35,402 bases of DNA from Oscillospiraceae bacterium. GTDB taxonomy: Bacteria > Bacillota > Clostridia > Oscillospirales > Ruminococcaceae. The position numbers and the translations under genes were made by a program. This document shows positions 18,952 to 27,224 of the stretch, piece after piece; positions within the stretch are counted from its first letter, which is position 1; each line of letters starts with the position of its first letter. The stretch covers positions 1 through 35,402 of the forward strand of contig JAHHTS010000020.1 of assembly GCA_020024475.1 (NCBI GenBank). The letters run 5' to 3'. The notes below the pieces were generated by a model that saw only the letters and a program-made list of their open reading frames with translations, did no database searches and was not told where the DNA came from.

Positions 18952-19422
18952 ATGGGACTATTTGATAAAGTAAAAGGTGCTTTTGGTATTGATGACGAAG
19001 ATTACGAAGATGAAGAACTTGATGAGAACGAAGAGGAAGAAGTTGCATCTGAGAATACTTTTAAAGCAGATTTCACACAGAATGTTGTTAGTACACCAAT
19101 AAATACAGTGAGAAAAGAAAGAAATATTACAATGTCGTCTTCACCACGGCTTCAGGTTATTCTTGTAAAACCAGAACGATTTGAAGAGGCAAGTGATATA
19201 GCTGATCATCTTAATGATAAAAAAACTGTAGTTTTGAATCTTGAAGCAGCTAATAAAGAAACTGCAAGAAGACTTGTGGACTTTCTTTCAGGAGTTGCTT
19301 ATGCTAATCAAGGCGATGTACAGAAAATTGCCAGTTATACTTTTATAATAACACCTCGGAATGTTGATTTTTCAGGTATAAATGTACTCGATAGCATAGA
19401 TGGACAAGGGGATTTGTACTAA
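18952..19422 (+). CDS. sepF: Cell division protein SepF
   Basis: SepF binds FtsZ and the membrane and helps shape the division septum in Gram-positive bacteria. The 156-residue product begins MGLFDKVKGAFGI, a membrane-binding amphipathic helix. A very acidic linker (about residues 12-32) follows, then the conserved SepF domain from about 60 to 145, including RLQVILVKPERFEEASDIADHLNDKKTVVLNLEAANKETARRLVDFLSG. A strong AAAGGAGA lies just upstream of the ATG. It sits 12 bases after yggS, and its stop directly abuts the TTG of ylmH. In Bacillus a ylmG gene lies between sepF and ylmH; it is absent here. Confidence 0.96.
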   Translation: MGLFDKVKGAFGIDDEDYEDEELDENEEEEVASENTFKADFTQNVVSTPINTVRKERNITMSSSPRLQVILVKPERFEEASDIADHLNDKKTVVLNLEAANKETARRLVDFLSGVAYANQGDVQKIASYTFIITPRNVDFSGINVLDSIDGQGDLY

Positions 19423-20193
19423 TTGAGAGGTTTTATACCACCACAAACACAGGATGAAATAGTATTTTGCAAAAAGGCGCTTACATTGTGTGAAAATAGT
19501 GAGAAGTTTAATATTAAAACTTTTTCTACTTTTTTAGATTTAAGACAAAAAGAATTATTTATATCCCAATTTAATAAATGTCACGGCATAATACTTGATT
19601 TTTATGCTGGCTTTGAGGGAGATAGTGAGCGTTGTATCGCTGGTGTTTGTAATGAGTTTGATAAAATCTATACATACGACTATCCTATAAGTATACTTTA
19701 TTCCAAAATAAATTGTGATGATAACATCACTCATCGAGATTTTCTTGGAGCAATTATGAACCTTATGATAAAACGAGAATATATTGGTGATATAATTGTT
19801 AAAAATGATGAATGTTTTATTACATGTCATAACTCTATGGCACCTATACTTATATCTGAATTAAAAAAAGTTAAACATAGCTTTGTAAATTTCGAATATT
19901 ACGATAAATCACTTTCATACGATAGGGAATTTTCTATTACTAAAAGTACAACAGTTGCATCTTTACGACTTGATGCTGTTGTAAGTGCTATTCTTAATAG
20001 TAGTCGAAGTACAGCAACAACTTTTATTAACCAAGGTCTTGTTTCAATAAACCACTTAGTTTCTAAAAGAACAGATTTTGAAATAATAGATGGTGATATA
20101 ATAAGCATACGAGGCAAAGGTAAATATAAACTTAATTTTGATGGTGGAAAGAGTCGTAAAGATAGATACTTTATAGCATATTCAAAATATTAG
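19423..20193 (+). CDS. YlmH family S4-domain RNA-binding protein
   Basis: The 256-residue product has an N-terminal alpha/beta region and a C-terminal S4 RNA-binding domain at about 180-245 (SLRLDAVVSAILNSSRSTATTFINQGLVSINHLVSKRTDFEIIDGDIISIRGKGKYKL region). This is the plan of YlmH, the protein encoded between sepF/ylmG and divIVA in Firmicutes and recently linked to ribosome rescue and peptidyl-tRNA handling in Bacillus. The start codon is TTG immediately after the sepF stop, with AAGGGG about ten bases upstream inside sepF, so translation is likely coupled. No ATG nearby gives a family-like start. Confidence 0.88.
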   Translation: MRGFIPPQTQDEIVFCKKALTLCENSEKFNIKTFSTFLDLRQKELFISQFNKCHGIILDFYAGFEGDSERCIAGVCNEFDKIYTYDYPISILYSKINCDDNITHRDFLGAIMNLMIKREYIGDIIVKNDECFITCHNSMAPILISELKKVKHSFVNFEYYDKSLSYDREFSITKSTTVASLRLDAVVSAILNSSRSTATTFINQGLVSINHLVSKRTDFEIIDGDIISIRGKGKYKLNFDGGKSRKDRYFIAYSKY

Positions 20194-20206
20194 GAGGCAT
20201 ATAATA

Positions 20207-20812
20207 ATGTTTACAGCTGAAGAAATACGTAAAATTACTTTCGAAAAAGTCATGCGTGGATACAGACAAGAAGATGTAGAATCTTTTATTGAAAATATAG
20301 CTGATGAATTTGAAACTTTAGAAAAAGAAAAAAAAGATCTAGAAGAAAAACTTTATGTTTTAGCAGAAAAAGTTGAACAGTATAAATCAGAAGAAGAAAG
20401 TATAAAAACAACTTTGATTAACGCACAGCGTCTTGGCGAAAGTATCGTTGCTGATGCTAGAGTTAAAGCTGACGATGTGATAAGAGAAGCAACAATCAAA
20501 AAAAATGATATTATTTCTTCAGCTTATTCAGAAATTGAAGGAACTGATGAAATTATTCGCAAATTAAAAAAAGAAGTAAGTGATTTTAAACGTAATGTTC
20601 TTAGTCTTTATAAAACACATATTGAAATTCTAAGCAAAATTCCTGAAGAAAAACCAGAAATTGAAGAAATTTTAAATGAAGAAAAAGAATCAAAGGCTGA
20701 AGAAATATCAACTGAAACAGAAGTAGTAGATAACAGCACAACTAAAGAAATTTTGAAAGAATCTGAACCAGAAGAAAAATTTAAAAGCGTTTCTTCTCTT
20801 TTTGAAGAGTAA
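20207..20812 (+). CDS. divIVA: DivIVA-domain cell-pole/septum protein
   Basis: The 201-residue protein starts MFTAEEIRKITFEKVMRGYRQEDVESFIENI, the conserved DivIVA N-terminal membrane-curvature-sensing segment. Long heptad-rich coiled coils run over about residues 25-70 and 75-145, and a highly acidic, disordered tail follows. DivIVA recruits partner proteins to poles and septa and acts in division-site selection or sporulation depending on species. A strong TAGGAGG at 20191-20197 lies nine bases before the ATG, 13 bases after ylmH. It is the last gene before a terminator, so it closes the division operon. Confidence 0.95.
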   Translation: MFTAEEIRKITFEKVMRGYRQEDVESFIENIADEFETLEKEKKDLEEKLYVLAEKVEQYKSEEESIKTTLINAQRLGESIVADARVKADDVIREATIKKNDIISSAYSEIEGTDEIIRKLKKEVSDFKRNVLSLYKTHIEILSKIPEEKPEIEEILNEEKESKAEEISTETEVVDNSTTKEILKESEPEEKFKSVSSLFEE

Positions 20813-20819
20813 TTTGTCT

Positions 20820-20849
20820 AAAAGATTAGCGCTTTTGCGCTAATCTTTT
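20820..20849. terminator. Intrinsic terminator after divIVA
   Basis: A perfect 13-bp inverted repeat (AAAAGATTAGCGC and its complement) with a TTTT loop ends in TTTT and continues AT-rich. It separates the division operon from lspA, and its symmetry could also work on the other strand. Confidence 0.85.
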
Positions 20850-20854
20850 ATAAT
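20826..20854 (+). promoter_or_regulatory. Possible promoter of lspA-rluD overlapping the terminator
   Basis: A perfect TATAAT at 20849-20854 follows a weak TTAGCG at 20826-20831 with 17-base spacing. It would place the transcript start just before the lspA ribosome binding site. The -35 box is poor and the region also forms the terminator stem, so this is only a candidate. Confidence 0.3.
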
Positions 20855-20881
20855 TTATGTTAATATTTCAGGAGAAAACAT

Positions 20882-21346
20882 TTGATAATTAATATATTTA
20901 TTTCTATTGTATTTATTTTTCTTGATCAACTGAGTAAATTTATGGCAACTAAATATCTTATAAACAGAGATAGTGTTGTTATAATTCCCCACTTATTAGG
21001 CTTGAAGTATACTGAAAATACGGGAATGGCATTTAGTATGCTAAGTGGAAAAACAACTCTCCTCATAGTAATAACAGCTATCGCATTACTTACTATGGCA
21101 TATTTTATTTTTATAAAAACATTTGGGAATAGATTTGAAAATTTTTGTTTCCTTATGATTTTTTGTGGTGGTGTAGGAAATCTGATAGATAGAGTTTGTC
21201 GAGGATATGTTGTTGACTATTTTGAGTTTTTATTTATAGATTTTGCTATTTTTAATGTAGCTGATGTATATGTGTGCCTAGGAGTTGGTTTATATGCAAT
21301 CTATACTATTTATACAGAATTTTATTTAAAGGAAAAGAAAAAGTGA
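20882..21346 (+). CDS. lspA: Lipoprotein signal peptidase II
   Basis: LspA cleaves the signal peptide of diacylglyceryl-modified prolipoproteins in the membrane. The 154-residue protein has four hydrophobic segments and the conserved blocks LDQLSK near residue 15, NTGMAFSML near 54, GGVGNLIDRV near 100, and VVDYFEF...FNVADVYVCLG, where the two catalytic aspartates lie (the Asp after GNLI and the Asp of NVAD). The start is TTG with CAGGAGAA seven bases upstream. Its last four bases overlap the GTG of rluD, as in many Firmicutes where lspA and rluD form a pair. Confidence 0.96.
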   Translation: MIINIFISIVFIFLDQLSKFMATKYLINRDSVVIIPHLLGLKYTENTGMAFSMLSGKTTLLIVITAIALLTMAYFIFIKTFGNRFENFCFLMIFCGGVGNLIDRVCRGYVVDYFEFLFIDFAIFNVADVYVCLGVGLYAIYTIYTEFYLKEKKK

Positions 21347-22257
21347 GTATTTTAAATTTTGTTGTAGATATAGAAGATGTAGGACAAAGATTAGACTCAT
21401 ATATATCTAAAAAAACAGATTTTTCGCGAAATTCTGTTCAGATACTTTTAGATGATAATTATATAAGTGTAAATTCTAAATTAGTAACAAAAAGTTACAA
21501 AATGAAATTGGGAGACGAAGTAAAAATTATTATTCCACCTCCAAAAGAAACACAGATTATTCCACAGAATATACCATTAGATATTTATTATGAAGATGAT
21601 GATTTATTGGTTGTAAACAAACCTAAAGGAATGGTTGTTCACCCAGCAAATGGCAATGAAGATGGTACGTTAGTGAATGCATTGATGTTCCATTGCAAAG
21701 ATAGTTTATCTGGAATAAATGGTGAAATTAGACCAGGAATAGTACATAGAATAGATAAAGATACTTCTGGATTGCTGGTTGTTGCAAAAAATGATTTTGC
21801 TCATGAGCATTTAGCTGAGCAATTCAGAATGCATTCTATAAATCGTATATATAATGCGATTGTTTATGGAAATGTCAAAGATGATGAAGGTGATATTAAT
21901 GCTCCTATAGGCAGACATAAAACTGATCGTAAAAAGTTCTGCGTTACAAATCAAAACTCAAAAAGTGCATTTACACATTATAAAGTTTTAGAAAGACTAA
22001 AAGGATATACTTTAATAGAAGCTAAATTAAAAACTGGTCGTACACATCAGATAAGAGTACATATGCAAAGCATAGGACACCCATTAGCTGGTGATCCGAT
22101 TTATGGGCCCAAAAATATTATAAAAGAACTTGATGGTCAAGCATTGCATGCCGGTGTAATAGGTTTTATCCATCCAGTTCAAAATAAATACATGGAGTTT
22201 TCTGCTCCATGGTGTGAGCAATTTGAAAAATTTTATAAAAAAGTGAAAATAAAGTAG
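21343..22257 (+). CDS. rluD: RluD-type 23S rRNA pseudouridine synthase
   Basis: This second RluA-family enzyme of the window has an N-terminal S4 domain (about residues 10-70, with DSYISKKTDFSRNSVQILLDDNYISVN) and a catalytic domain with VHRIDKDTSGLLVVAKN, catalytic Asp138, then GRTHQIRVHMQSIGHPLAGDPIYG. RluD modifies the helix 69 loop of 23S rRNA, and this protein matches that subgroup better than the - strand paralogue. The start is the GTG at 21343, which overlaps the lspA stop as GTGA and has AAAGGAAAAG about six to nine bases upstream. An in-frame start at 21274 would add 23 unrelated residues inside lspA and is rejected. The protein has 304 residues. Confidence 0.92.
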   Translation: MSILNFVVDIEDVGQRLDSYISKKTDFSRNSVQILLDDNYISVNSKLVTKSYKMKLGDEVKIIIPPPKETQIIPQNIPLDIYYEDDDLLVVNKPKGMVVHPANGNEDGTLVNALMFHCKDSLSGINGEIRPGIVHRIDKDTSGLLVVAKNDFAHEHLAEQFRMHSINRIYNAIVYGNVKDDEGDINAPIGRHKTDRKKFCVTNQNSKSAFTHYKVLERLKGYTLIEAKLKTGRTHQIRVHMQSIGHPLAGDPIYGPKNIIKELDGQALHAGVIGFIHPVQNKYMEFSAPWCEQFEKFYKKVKIK

Positions 22258-22258
22258 T

Positions 22259-23077
22259 ATGAGTAAAAAAATAGAAGATTTGCTTGTTATAAGTGATTTA
22301 GACAACACTTTGCTTACTGCCAAAAAAGGAATACCGTCATATAATCTTAAAATGATTAAAAAGTTTCAAAAACTTGGCGGAAGATTTACTATTGCTTCTG
22401 GAAGAAGCGTGGAATCTGTAAGTAAATATTTAGATAAAATAAAATTAAACGCTCCTGCCATTACATATAATGGTGGTGTGATTTATGATTTTGAAAATGG
22501 TAATATACTTTCTAGAGAAGTTTTACCAGAATCTTCGAAACAAATTTTGCAGATAATCTTAAATGAATTTCCTGATATAGGATGCGAAATTATGTGCGAC
22601 AATTTTAGAACTTATCTTGTTTCAGAGAATGACTATACATTTTGGCATTTGACTGATGAAAAACTTAGCTATATAGATGCACCAATCGAGCAAATACATA
22701 ATAATTGGATAAAAGTTTTATTTGCGGATAATAATTCAAAACTTATTCAACTCAAGAAATTTTGTGAAGACAATATCCATAATGATGAAATAGAGTTTGT
22801 TATGACAAATGATATTTATTTTGAGATGATGCCAAAAGGTGTAACCAAAGGTAACGCACTTAAGGATTTGTGCAAGTTGACTGGTACGCAATTAAGTAAT
22901 ACTATTGCTATAGGGGATTACTATAATGACATAGAAATTCTAAAAAATGCTGGTCTAAGCGTTTGTGTAGAAAATGCACCAGAAGATATTAAGAAATTTT
23001 GCCATATAACTGTTCCTTCGTGCCTAGATGGTGGAGTAGGACATTTATTGGCACAAATTATAGATTCATTTGTTTAA
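22259..23077 (+). CDS. Cof-type HAD-IIB phosphatase
   Basis: The 272-residue cytosolic protein is a haloacid dehalogenase-like phosphatase of the Cof (IIB) subfamily. Motif I is ISDLDNTLL with nucleophile Asp13 and acid/base Asp15; motif II is in FTIASGRS; motif III is the lysine in MPKGVTKGNALKDL; motif IV is GDYYNDIEIL. A C2-type cap lies between motifs II and III. Substrates of such enzymes are usually small sugar or nucleotide phosphates and cannot be predicted. It begins one base after the rluD stop with no clear Shine-Dalgarno sequence, suggesting translational coupling, and is followed by the transketolase genes. Confidence 0.9.
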   Translation: MSKKIEDLLVISDLDNTLLTAKKGIPSYNLKMIKKFQKLGGRFTIASGRSVESVSKYLDKIKLNAPAITYNGGVIYDFENGNILSREVLPESSKQILQIILNEFPDIGCEIMCDNFRTYLVSENDYTFWHLTDEKLSYIDAPIEQIHNNWIKVLFADNNSKLIQLKKFCEDNIHNDEIEFVMTNDIYFEMMPKGVTKGNALKDLCKLTGTQLSNTIAIGDYYNDIEILKNAGLSVCVENAPEDIKKFCHITVPSCLDGGVGHLLAQIIDSFV

Positions 23078-23083
23078 GGAGGG
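23076..23083 (+). promoter_or_regulatory. Ribosome binding site fixing the start of the transketolase N-terminal gene
   Basis: AAGGAGGG ends four bases before ATG 23088. It lies downstream of an alternative in-frame TTG at 23070, which rules that longer start out. Confidence 0.8.
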
Positions 23084-23087
23084 TAAT

Positions 23088-23933
23088 ATGGACTCAAAAA
23101 TTAAACTTGCGCTTGAAAAACAAGCTAACGAAATTAGAAAAGATATCGTAACTGAAGTTTATAACGCAAAAAGTGGACATCCAGGTGGCTCATTGTCACT
23201 AGCAGATACTATAACATATCTGTATTTTTATAAAATGAATATTGATGCTAACGACCCCAAAAATCCTGATAGAGATAGATTTGTTCTATCAAAGGGTCAT
23301 ACTGCGCCAGCATTATACGCTTGTTTGGCCGAAAAAGGTTTTTTTGATAAATCTGAATTATTAAAGCTTAGAAAAGTGGGGTCAATGCTTCAGGGACACC
23401 CAGATATGAAGGGAACCCCAGGTATTGATATGTCAACTGGTTCGCTAGGTCAAGGTATATCTACCGCTGTTGGTATGGCATTAGGTGGCAAAATTTCAAA
23501 TAAAACATACACAGTTTATACTGTTTTAGGTGATGGAGAAATCCAAGAAGGACAAGTTTGGGAAGCTGCAATGTCAGCAGCACACTATAAACTGGATAAC
23601 CTTATTGCCATAGTTGATAATAATAATTTACAAATCGATGGTAAGGTTAGTGATGTTATGTCTGTATATCCTATTACAGATAAATTCCGAGCATTTGGAT
23701 GGAATGTTACAACTTGTGACGCTCATAATTTCGATAGTATTGATGAAGCGTTTGAAAAAACAAAGGAAAAAAATGGTAAACCATGGGTTATTGTTCAAAA
23801 ATCAATTAAAGGTAAAGGTGTTTCATTCATGGAGGATAATGCTTCATGGCATGGAAGTGCACCTAATGAAGAACAGTATTTAATAGCTATGAATGACCTT
23901 GAAAAAATCAGTATAGAATTGGAGGCTAAGTAA
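23088..23933 (+). CDS. Transketolase, N-terminal (TPP-binding) subunit
   Basis: The 281-residue subunit is the pyrimidine-diphosphate-binding half of a split transketolase, which exchanges two-carbon units between sugar phosphates in the non-oxidative pentose phosphate pathway. Visible motifs are AKSGHPGGSLSLADTITYLY, LSKGHTAPALYACLAEKG, and the TPP/Mg motif GDGEIQEGQVWEAAMSAAHYKLDN...DNNNLQIDG. A full-length transketolase would be about twice this size; the second half is the next gene. The start follows the strong AAGGAGGG. The gene begins 10 bases after the HAD phosphatase stop and ends one base before the next start. Confidence 0.96.
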   Translation: MDSKIKLALEKQANEIRKDIVTEVYNAKSGHPGGSLSLADTITYLYFYKMNIDANDPKNPDRDRFVLSKGHTAPALYACLAEKGFFDKSELLKLRKVGSMLQGHPDMKGTPGIDMSTGSLGQGISTAVGMALGGKISNKTYTVYTVLGDGEIQEGQVWEAAMSAAHYKLDNLIAIVDNNNLQIDGKVSDVMSVYPITDKFRAFGWNVTTCDAHNFDSIDEAFEKTKEKNGKPWVIVQKSIKGKGVSFMEDNASWHGSAPNEEQYLIAMNDLEKISIELEAK

Positions 23934-23934
23934 A

Positions 23935-24867
23935 ATGTCAGACATAAAAATTGCAACTAGAGAAAGTTATGGCAATGCATTAGCCGAACTTGGAAAAGTT
24001 AATCCTAATGTGGTTGTTTTTGATGCTGATTTAGCAGGAGCAACTAAAACTGGAATATTTAAAAAAGCTTTTCCTGAAAGATTTTTCGATTGTGGTATAG
24101 CTGAATCTAACATGATTGGTATGGCAGCTGGTATTTCTACAACAGGTAAAATACCATTTGTTTCTTCATTTGCAATGTTTGCAGCAGGAAGAGCTTTTGA
24201 ACAGATAAGAAATAGTATAGGATATCCACATCTAAATGTAAAAATTGGAGCAACACATGCGGGTATTTCCGTAGGTGAAGATGGAGCAACACATCAGTGT
24301 AATGAAGATATTGCACTAATGAGAACAATTCCAGGCATGGTTATTATTAATCCATGTGATGATGTTGAGGCTAAACAGGCTGTTTTTGCTGCATCTGAAT
24401 ATAATGGTCCTGTCTATATGCGCTTCGGCCGTCTAGCAGTCCCAGTAGTTAATGATGACAAGTATAAATTTGAACTAGGTAAAGGAGTTACATTAAAAGA
24501 AGGTAACAATGTTACTCTTATAGCAACTGGTCTTATGGTTGCCCGCGCCCTTGAAGCTGCAAAAGTTCTTGAAGAAAAAGGAATAAGCACAAGAGTTATC
24601 AATATACATACAATAAAACCTATTGATAAAGATATTATTATTAAAGCAGCAAATGAAACAGATTTAATTGTTACTTGTGAGGAACATAATGTTATTGGTG
24701 GTTTATATAGTGCTGTAACCGAAGTTACATCGCAATATGCACCTTCTAAAGTTATTCCTGTAGCTGTTATGGATACATTTGGTAAATCTGGTAATGCATC
24801 AGAACTTCTTAATGTTTTTGGACTTAATGCTGATGGAATAATAAATAAAGTTTTAGAAAATATTTAA
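23935..24867 (+). CDS. Transketolase, C-terminal subunit
   Basis: The 310-residue protein is the pyrimidine-binding and C-terminal half of the split transketolase. It carries the family blocks RESYGNALAELGKVNP, FDCGIAESNMIGMAAGIS, the loop GVGEDGATHQ-like segment GISVGEDGATHQCNEDIALMR, and the C-terminal TCEEHNVIGGLYSAVTE. It assembles with the product of the upstream gene into the active tetramer. GGAGG at 23921-23925 lies nine bases before the ATG. The coding region ends just ahead of a terminator, so it closes the lspA-to-transketolase unit. Confidence 0.96.
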   Translation: MSDIKIATRESYGNALAELGKVNPNVVVFDADLAGATKTGIFKKAFPERFFDCGIAESNMIGMAAGISTTGKIPFVSSFAMFAAGRAFEQIRNSIGYPHLNVKIGATHAGISVGEDGATHQCNEDIALMRTIPGMVIINPCDDVEAKQAVFAASEYNGPVYMRFGRLAVPVVNDDKYKFELGKGVTLKEGNNVTLIATGLMVARALEAAKVLEEKGISTRVINIHTIKPIDKDIIIKAANETDLIVTCEEHNVIGGLYSAVTEVTSQYAPSKVIPVAVMDTFGKSGNASELLNVFGLNADGIINKVLENI

Positions 24868-24885
24868 TATTATAAATTTATAATT

Positions 24886-24920
24886 AAAATCAGCAAGTAT
24901 TTTAAATATTTGCTGATTTT
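24886..24920 (+). terminator. Intrinsic terminator after the transketolase genes
   Basis: AAAATCAGCAA (24886-24896) pairs exactly with TTGCTGATTTT (24910-24920), and several A-T pairs extend the stem inward to a short loop. The right arm ends in TTTT. The GC content is low but position and symmetry fit. Confidence 0.75.
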
Positions 24921-24946
24921 CTCAAATAAAAATAAAGGGGAAAAGT

Positions 24947-25774
24947 ATGTTTAAAATTATTGACAAAAAACAATTAAATCAGTCTACTTTTTCTATGACA
25001 ATTCAAGCTCCATTGGTATCTCAAAATATTATGCCTGGTCAATTTGTAATGATTATGACAGATGAGGATAGCGAAAGAATACCTTTAACTATAGCTGATT
25101 TTGATAAACAAAAAGGACAAGTAACAATAATTTTTCAAGCTATTGGTGCTTCAACAATAAAATTAAGTCGTAAAAATATAAATGAAGAAGTTGCTCATTT
25201 TGCTGGTCCATTAGGTTCTGCTACTGAGCTTGATGGTATTCAAAATGCTTGTGTTATAGGTGGTGGTGTGGGTTGTGCCATCGCTCTTCCACAAGCAAAA
25301 TGGCTTAAAAATCATGGAGCAAATGTAGATGTTATTGCTGGTTTTAGAAATAAAGATATTGTCATATTAGAAAATGAGTTGAAAGAAAACTCTACAAATT
25401 GTACTATATGTACCGATGATGGGTCTTATGGTTCAAAAGGTTTTGTTACTAATATCTTGAGAAAAAATATTGAGCATGGTAAAGAATATGATTGTGTAAT
25501 AGCAATAGGTCCTATACCTATGATGAAGGCTGTAAGTGATATAACTAAAGAATATGGAATAAAAACAATCGTAAGTCTTAATCCTATAATGATTGATGGC
25601 ACAGGAATGTGCGGTGGATGTCGTGTTACCGTAGGCGGAAAGATAAAATTTGCGTGTGTGGATGGTCCTGACTTTGATGGACATCTTGTAGATTTTAATG
25701 AACTTATGATAAGAAATAAAATGTATAGAAAAGAAGAGGAACATGCTTGTAGACTTTTGGGAGGTGCAAAATAA
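24947..25774 (+). CDS. nfnA: NADH-dependent ferredoxin:NADP+ oxidoreductase, small subunit (NfnA-like)
   Basis: The 275-residue protein is a ferredoxin-NADP reductase-type flavoprotein of the PyrK/SudB/NfnA group. An FAD-binding barrel covers residues 1-95 (MPGQFVMIM, RIPLTIADFD), and a nucleotide-binding domain with IGGGVGCAIALP follows. A C-terminal [2Fe-2S] motif GTGMCGGCRVTVGGKIKFACVDGPDFDGHLVDF has Cys222, Cys225 and one more cysteine near 237. PyrK is the alternative, but no pyrD is adjacent; the NfnB-like gene follows with a one-base overlap, which favours NfnA. The complex bifurcates electrons between NADPH, ferredoxin and NAD. AAAGGGGAAAAG precedes the ATG. Confidence 0.88.
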   Translation: MFKIIDKKQLNQSTFSMTIQAPLVSQNIMPGQFVMIMTDEDSERIPLTIADFDKQKGQVTIIFQAIGASTIKLSRKNINEEVAHFAGPLGSATELDGIQNACVIGGGVGCAIALPQAKWLKNHGANVDVIAGFRNKDIVILENELKENSTNCTICTDDGSYGSKGFVTNILRKNIEHGKEYDCVIAIGPIPMMKAVSDITKEYGIKTIVSLNPIMIDGTGMCGGCRVTVGGKIKFACVDGPDFDGHLVDFNELMIRNKMYRKEEEHACRLLGGAK

Positions 25775-27153
25775 TGTACAACAAACAAGAATTTAAAACT
25801 CCGATGTCTCATCAAGCACCTAATTTAAGAAATACAAACTTTGAAGAGGTTAGCATTGGATATACTCTAGAAGAAGCAACAAATGAAGCTAATCGTTGCC
25901 TTAATTGCAAAAATAAACCTTGTATATCAGGATGTCCGGTAAATATTGATATTCCCGCTTTTATAGGATTGATTAAAGAAGGGAATATTGCAGCTGCGTA
26001 TAAAATGATAAAAGAAAAAAATTTTTTACCCGCTGTATCCGGTAGAGTTTGTCCACAAGAAAATCAATGTGAAAAGCATTGTGTACGAGGTGTAAAAGGT
26101 GAGAGTGTCGCCATTGGAAGACTAGAAAGATTTTGTGCAGATTGGGCTAGAGAAAATGGAATAGAAATTGAATCTGATGTTATTGAGGTTAAAGATAAAA
26201 AAGTAGGTATTATTGGTGCAGGACCAGCTGGCTTAACATGTGCCGGTGTTTTAGTGCGAGCAGGAATTAAAGTTGAAATATTTGAATCTCTTAATAGAGC
26301 TGGTGGTGTACTGAGTTATGGTATACCAGAATTCAGACTTCCTAAAGACATAGTTAGTTATGAAGTAGATAATCTAAAAAAACAAGGTGTAAAAATTCAT
26401 ACAGATGTTATAGTTGGCAAGACTGTTACAATATCACAACTTGAAAATATGGGATTTAATGCTTTCTTTATAGGAAGCGGTGCAGGCCTACCGTCTTTTA
26501 TGGGAATAGAAGGCGAAGGACTTGCCGGTGTTTTTTCTGCAAACGAATTTCTTACTAGAGCAAACCTTATGGAATGCTATAAAGATGAAAAAGATACTCC
26601 AAAACCAAATATAAAAAACGTTGTAGTTGTTGGTGGTGGAAATGTTGCAATGGATGCCGCAAGAGTTGCTAAGCGACTTGGAAGCGATGTAAGTATAGTT
26701 TATCGACGTGACATAGATCAAATGCCTGCAAGGAAAGAAGAAATTCTTCACGCACAAGAAGAAGGTATTAAGTTCCTTACATTAAACAATCCTAAAAAAA
26801 TTATTGGTGACGAGAACGGTTTTGTAAAGCAAATTGAATGCGTTAGAATGAAACTGACAGATCCAGATGAGTCAGGCAGATGCGGGGTGCAGCCTATAGA
26901 AAATAGTGAATATACTATTGATGTCGATGGAGTTATAATGGCTATTGGCACAAGTCCAAACCCTCTTTTAAAAAATAGTATTCAAGGTATAGAAGTTACT
27001 CGTCGTGGTGGTTTTGCAGTAGACGAAAAAATGAAAACAAGTATTAAAAATATTTGGGCAGGTGGAGATGCTGTTACTGGATCAGCTACAGTTATCGAAG
27101 CTATGGGAGCTGGCAAAAAAGCAGCAGAGTCCATTATAGAATATTTAAAATAA
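25774..27153 (+). CDS. nfnB: NfnB-type large subunit (glutamate synthase small-chain-like flavoprotein)
   Basis: The 459-residue protein belongs to the GltD-like family. The N-terminal double-cluster domain has CLNCKNKPCISGCPVNIDIPAF and CPQENQCEKHCVRG, which bind two [4Fe-4S] clusters. An FAD dinucleotide fold GIIGAGPAGLTCAGVL lies near residue 147, and a NADPH fold VVVGGGNVAMDAARVAKRLG near 285, followed by AIGTSPNPLL and WAGGDAVTGSATVIEAMGAGK. By itself it could be read as a homotetrameric NADPH-dependent glutamate synthase (GltA), but direct overlap with an NfnA-like gene makes it the NfnB subunit of the bifurcating transhydrogenase. GGGAGGTG lies seven bases before the ATG. A terminator follows. 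Confidence 0.9.
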   Translation: MYNKQEFKTPMSHQAPNLRNTNFEEVSIGYTLEEATNEANRCLNCKNKPCISGCPVNIDIPAFIGLIKEGNIAAAYKMIKEKNFLPAVSGRVCPQENQCEKHCVRGVKGESVAIGRLERFCADWARENGIEIESDVIEVKDKKVGIIGAGPAGLTCAGVLVRAGIKVEIFESLNRAGGVLSYGIPEFRLPKDIVSYEVDNLKKQGVKIHTDVIVGKTVTISQLENMGFNAFFIGSGAGLPSFMGIEGEGLAGVFSANEFLTRANLMECYKDEKDTPKPNIKNVVVVGGGNVAMDAARVAKRLGSDVSIVYRRDIDQMPARKEEILHAQEEGIKFLTLNNPKKIIGDENGFVKQIECVRMKLTDPDESGRCGVQPIENSEYTIDVDGVIMAIGTSPNPLLKNSIQGIEVTRRGGFAVDEKMKTSIKNIWAGGDAVTGSATVIEAMGAGKKAAESIIEYLK

Positions 27154-27162
27154 AATTATTGT

Positions 27163-27195
27163 AAGCCTTGCAGTTCTTAACTGCAAGGCTTTTTT
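27163..27195 (+). terminator. Intrinsic terminator after nfnAB
   Basis: A perfect 13-bp stem (AAGCCTTGCAGTT, 27163-27175, with its complement at 27179-27191) has a three-base CTT loop and runs into TTTTTT. This is a strong + strand terminator. Confidence 0.95.
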
Positions 27196-27224
27196 CATAT
27201 ATTCTATAAAGGAGGCTCAATAAT

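Noticed and set aside
21274-21342. Longer rluD start inside lspA
   Set aside because: The 23 extra residues are an out-of-frame reading of lspA, and GTG 21343 has AAAGGAAAAG at the right distance.
23070-23087. Longer start for the transketolase N-terminal subunit
   Set aside because: The AAGGAGGG lies downstream of that TTG and serves ATG 23088.
23614-23883. 89-codon + strand frame within the transketolase gene
   Set aside because: It is an alternative-frame shadow of a clearly conserved gene.
24947-27153. pyrK plus glutamate synthase small chain as unrelated genes
   Set aside because: The one-base overlap and the matching cluster motifs favour a single NfnAB-type complex; no pyrD or large glutamate synthase gene is nearby.
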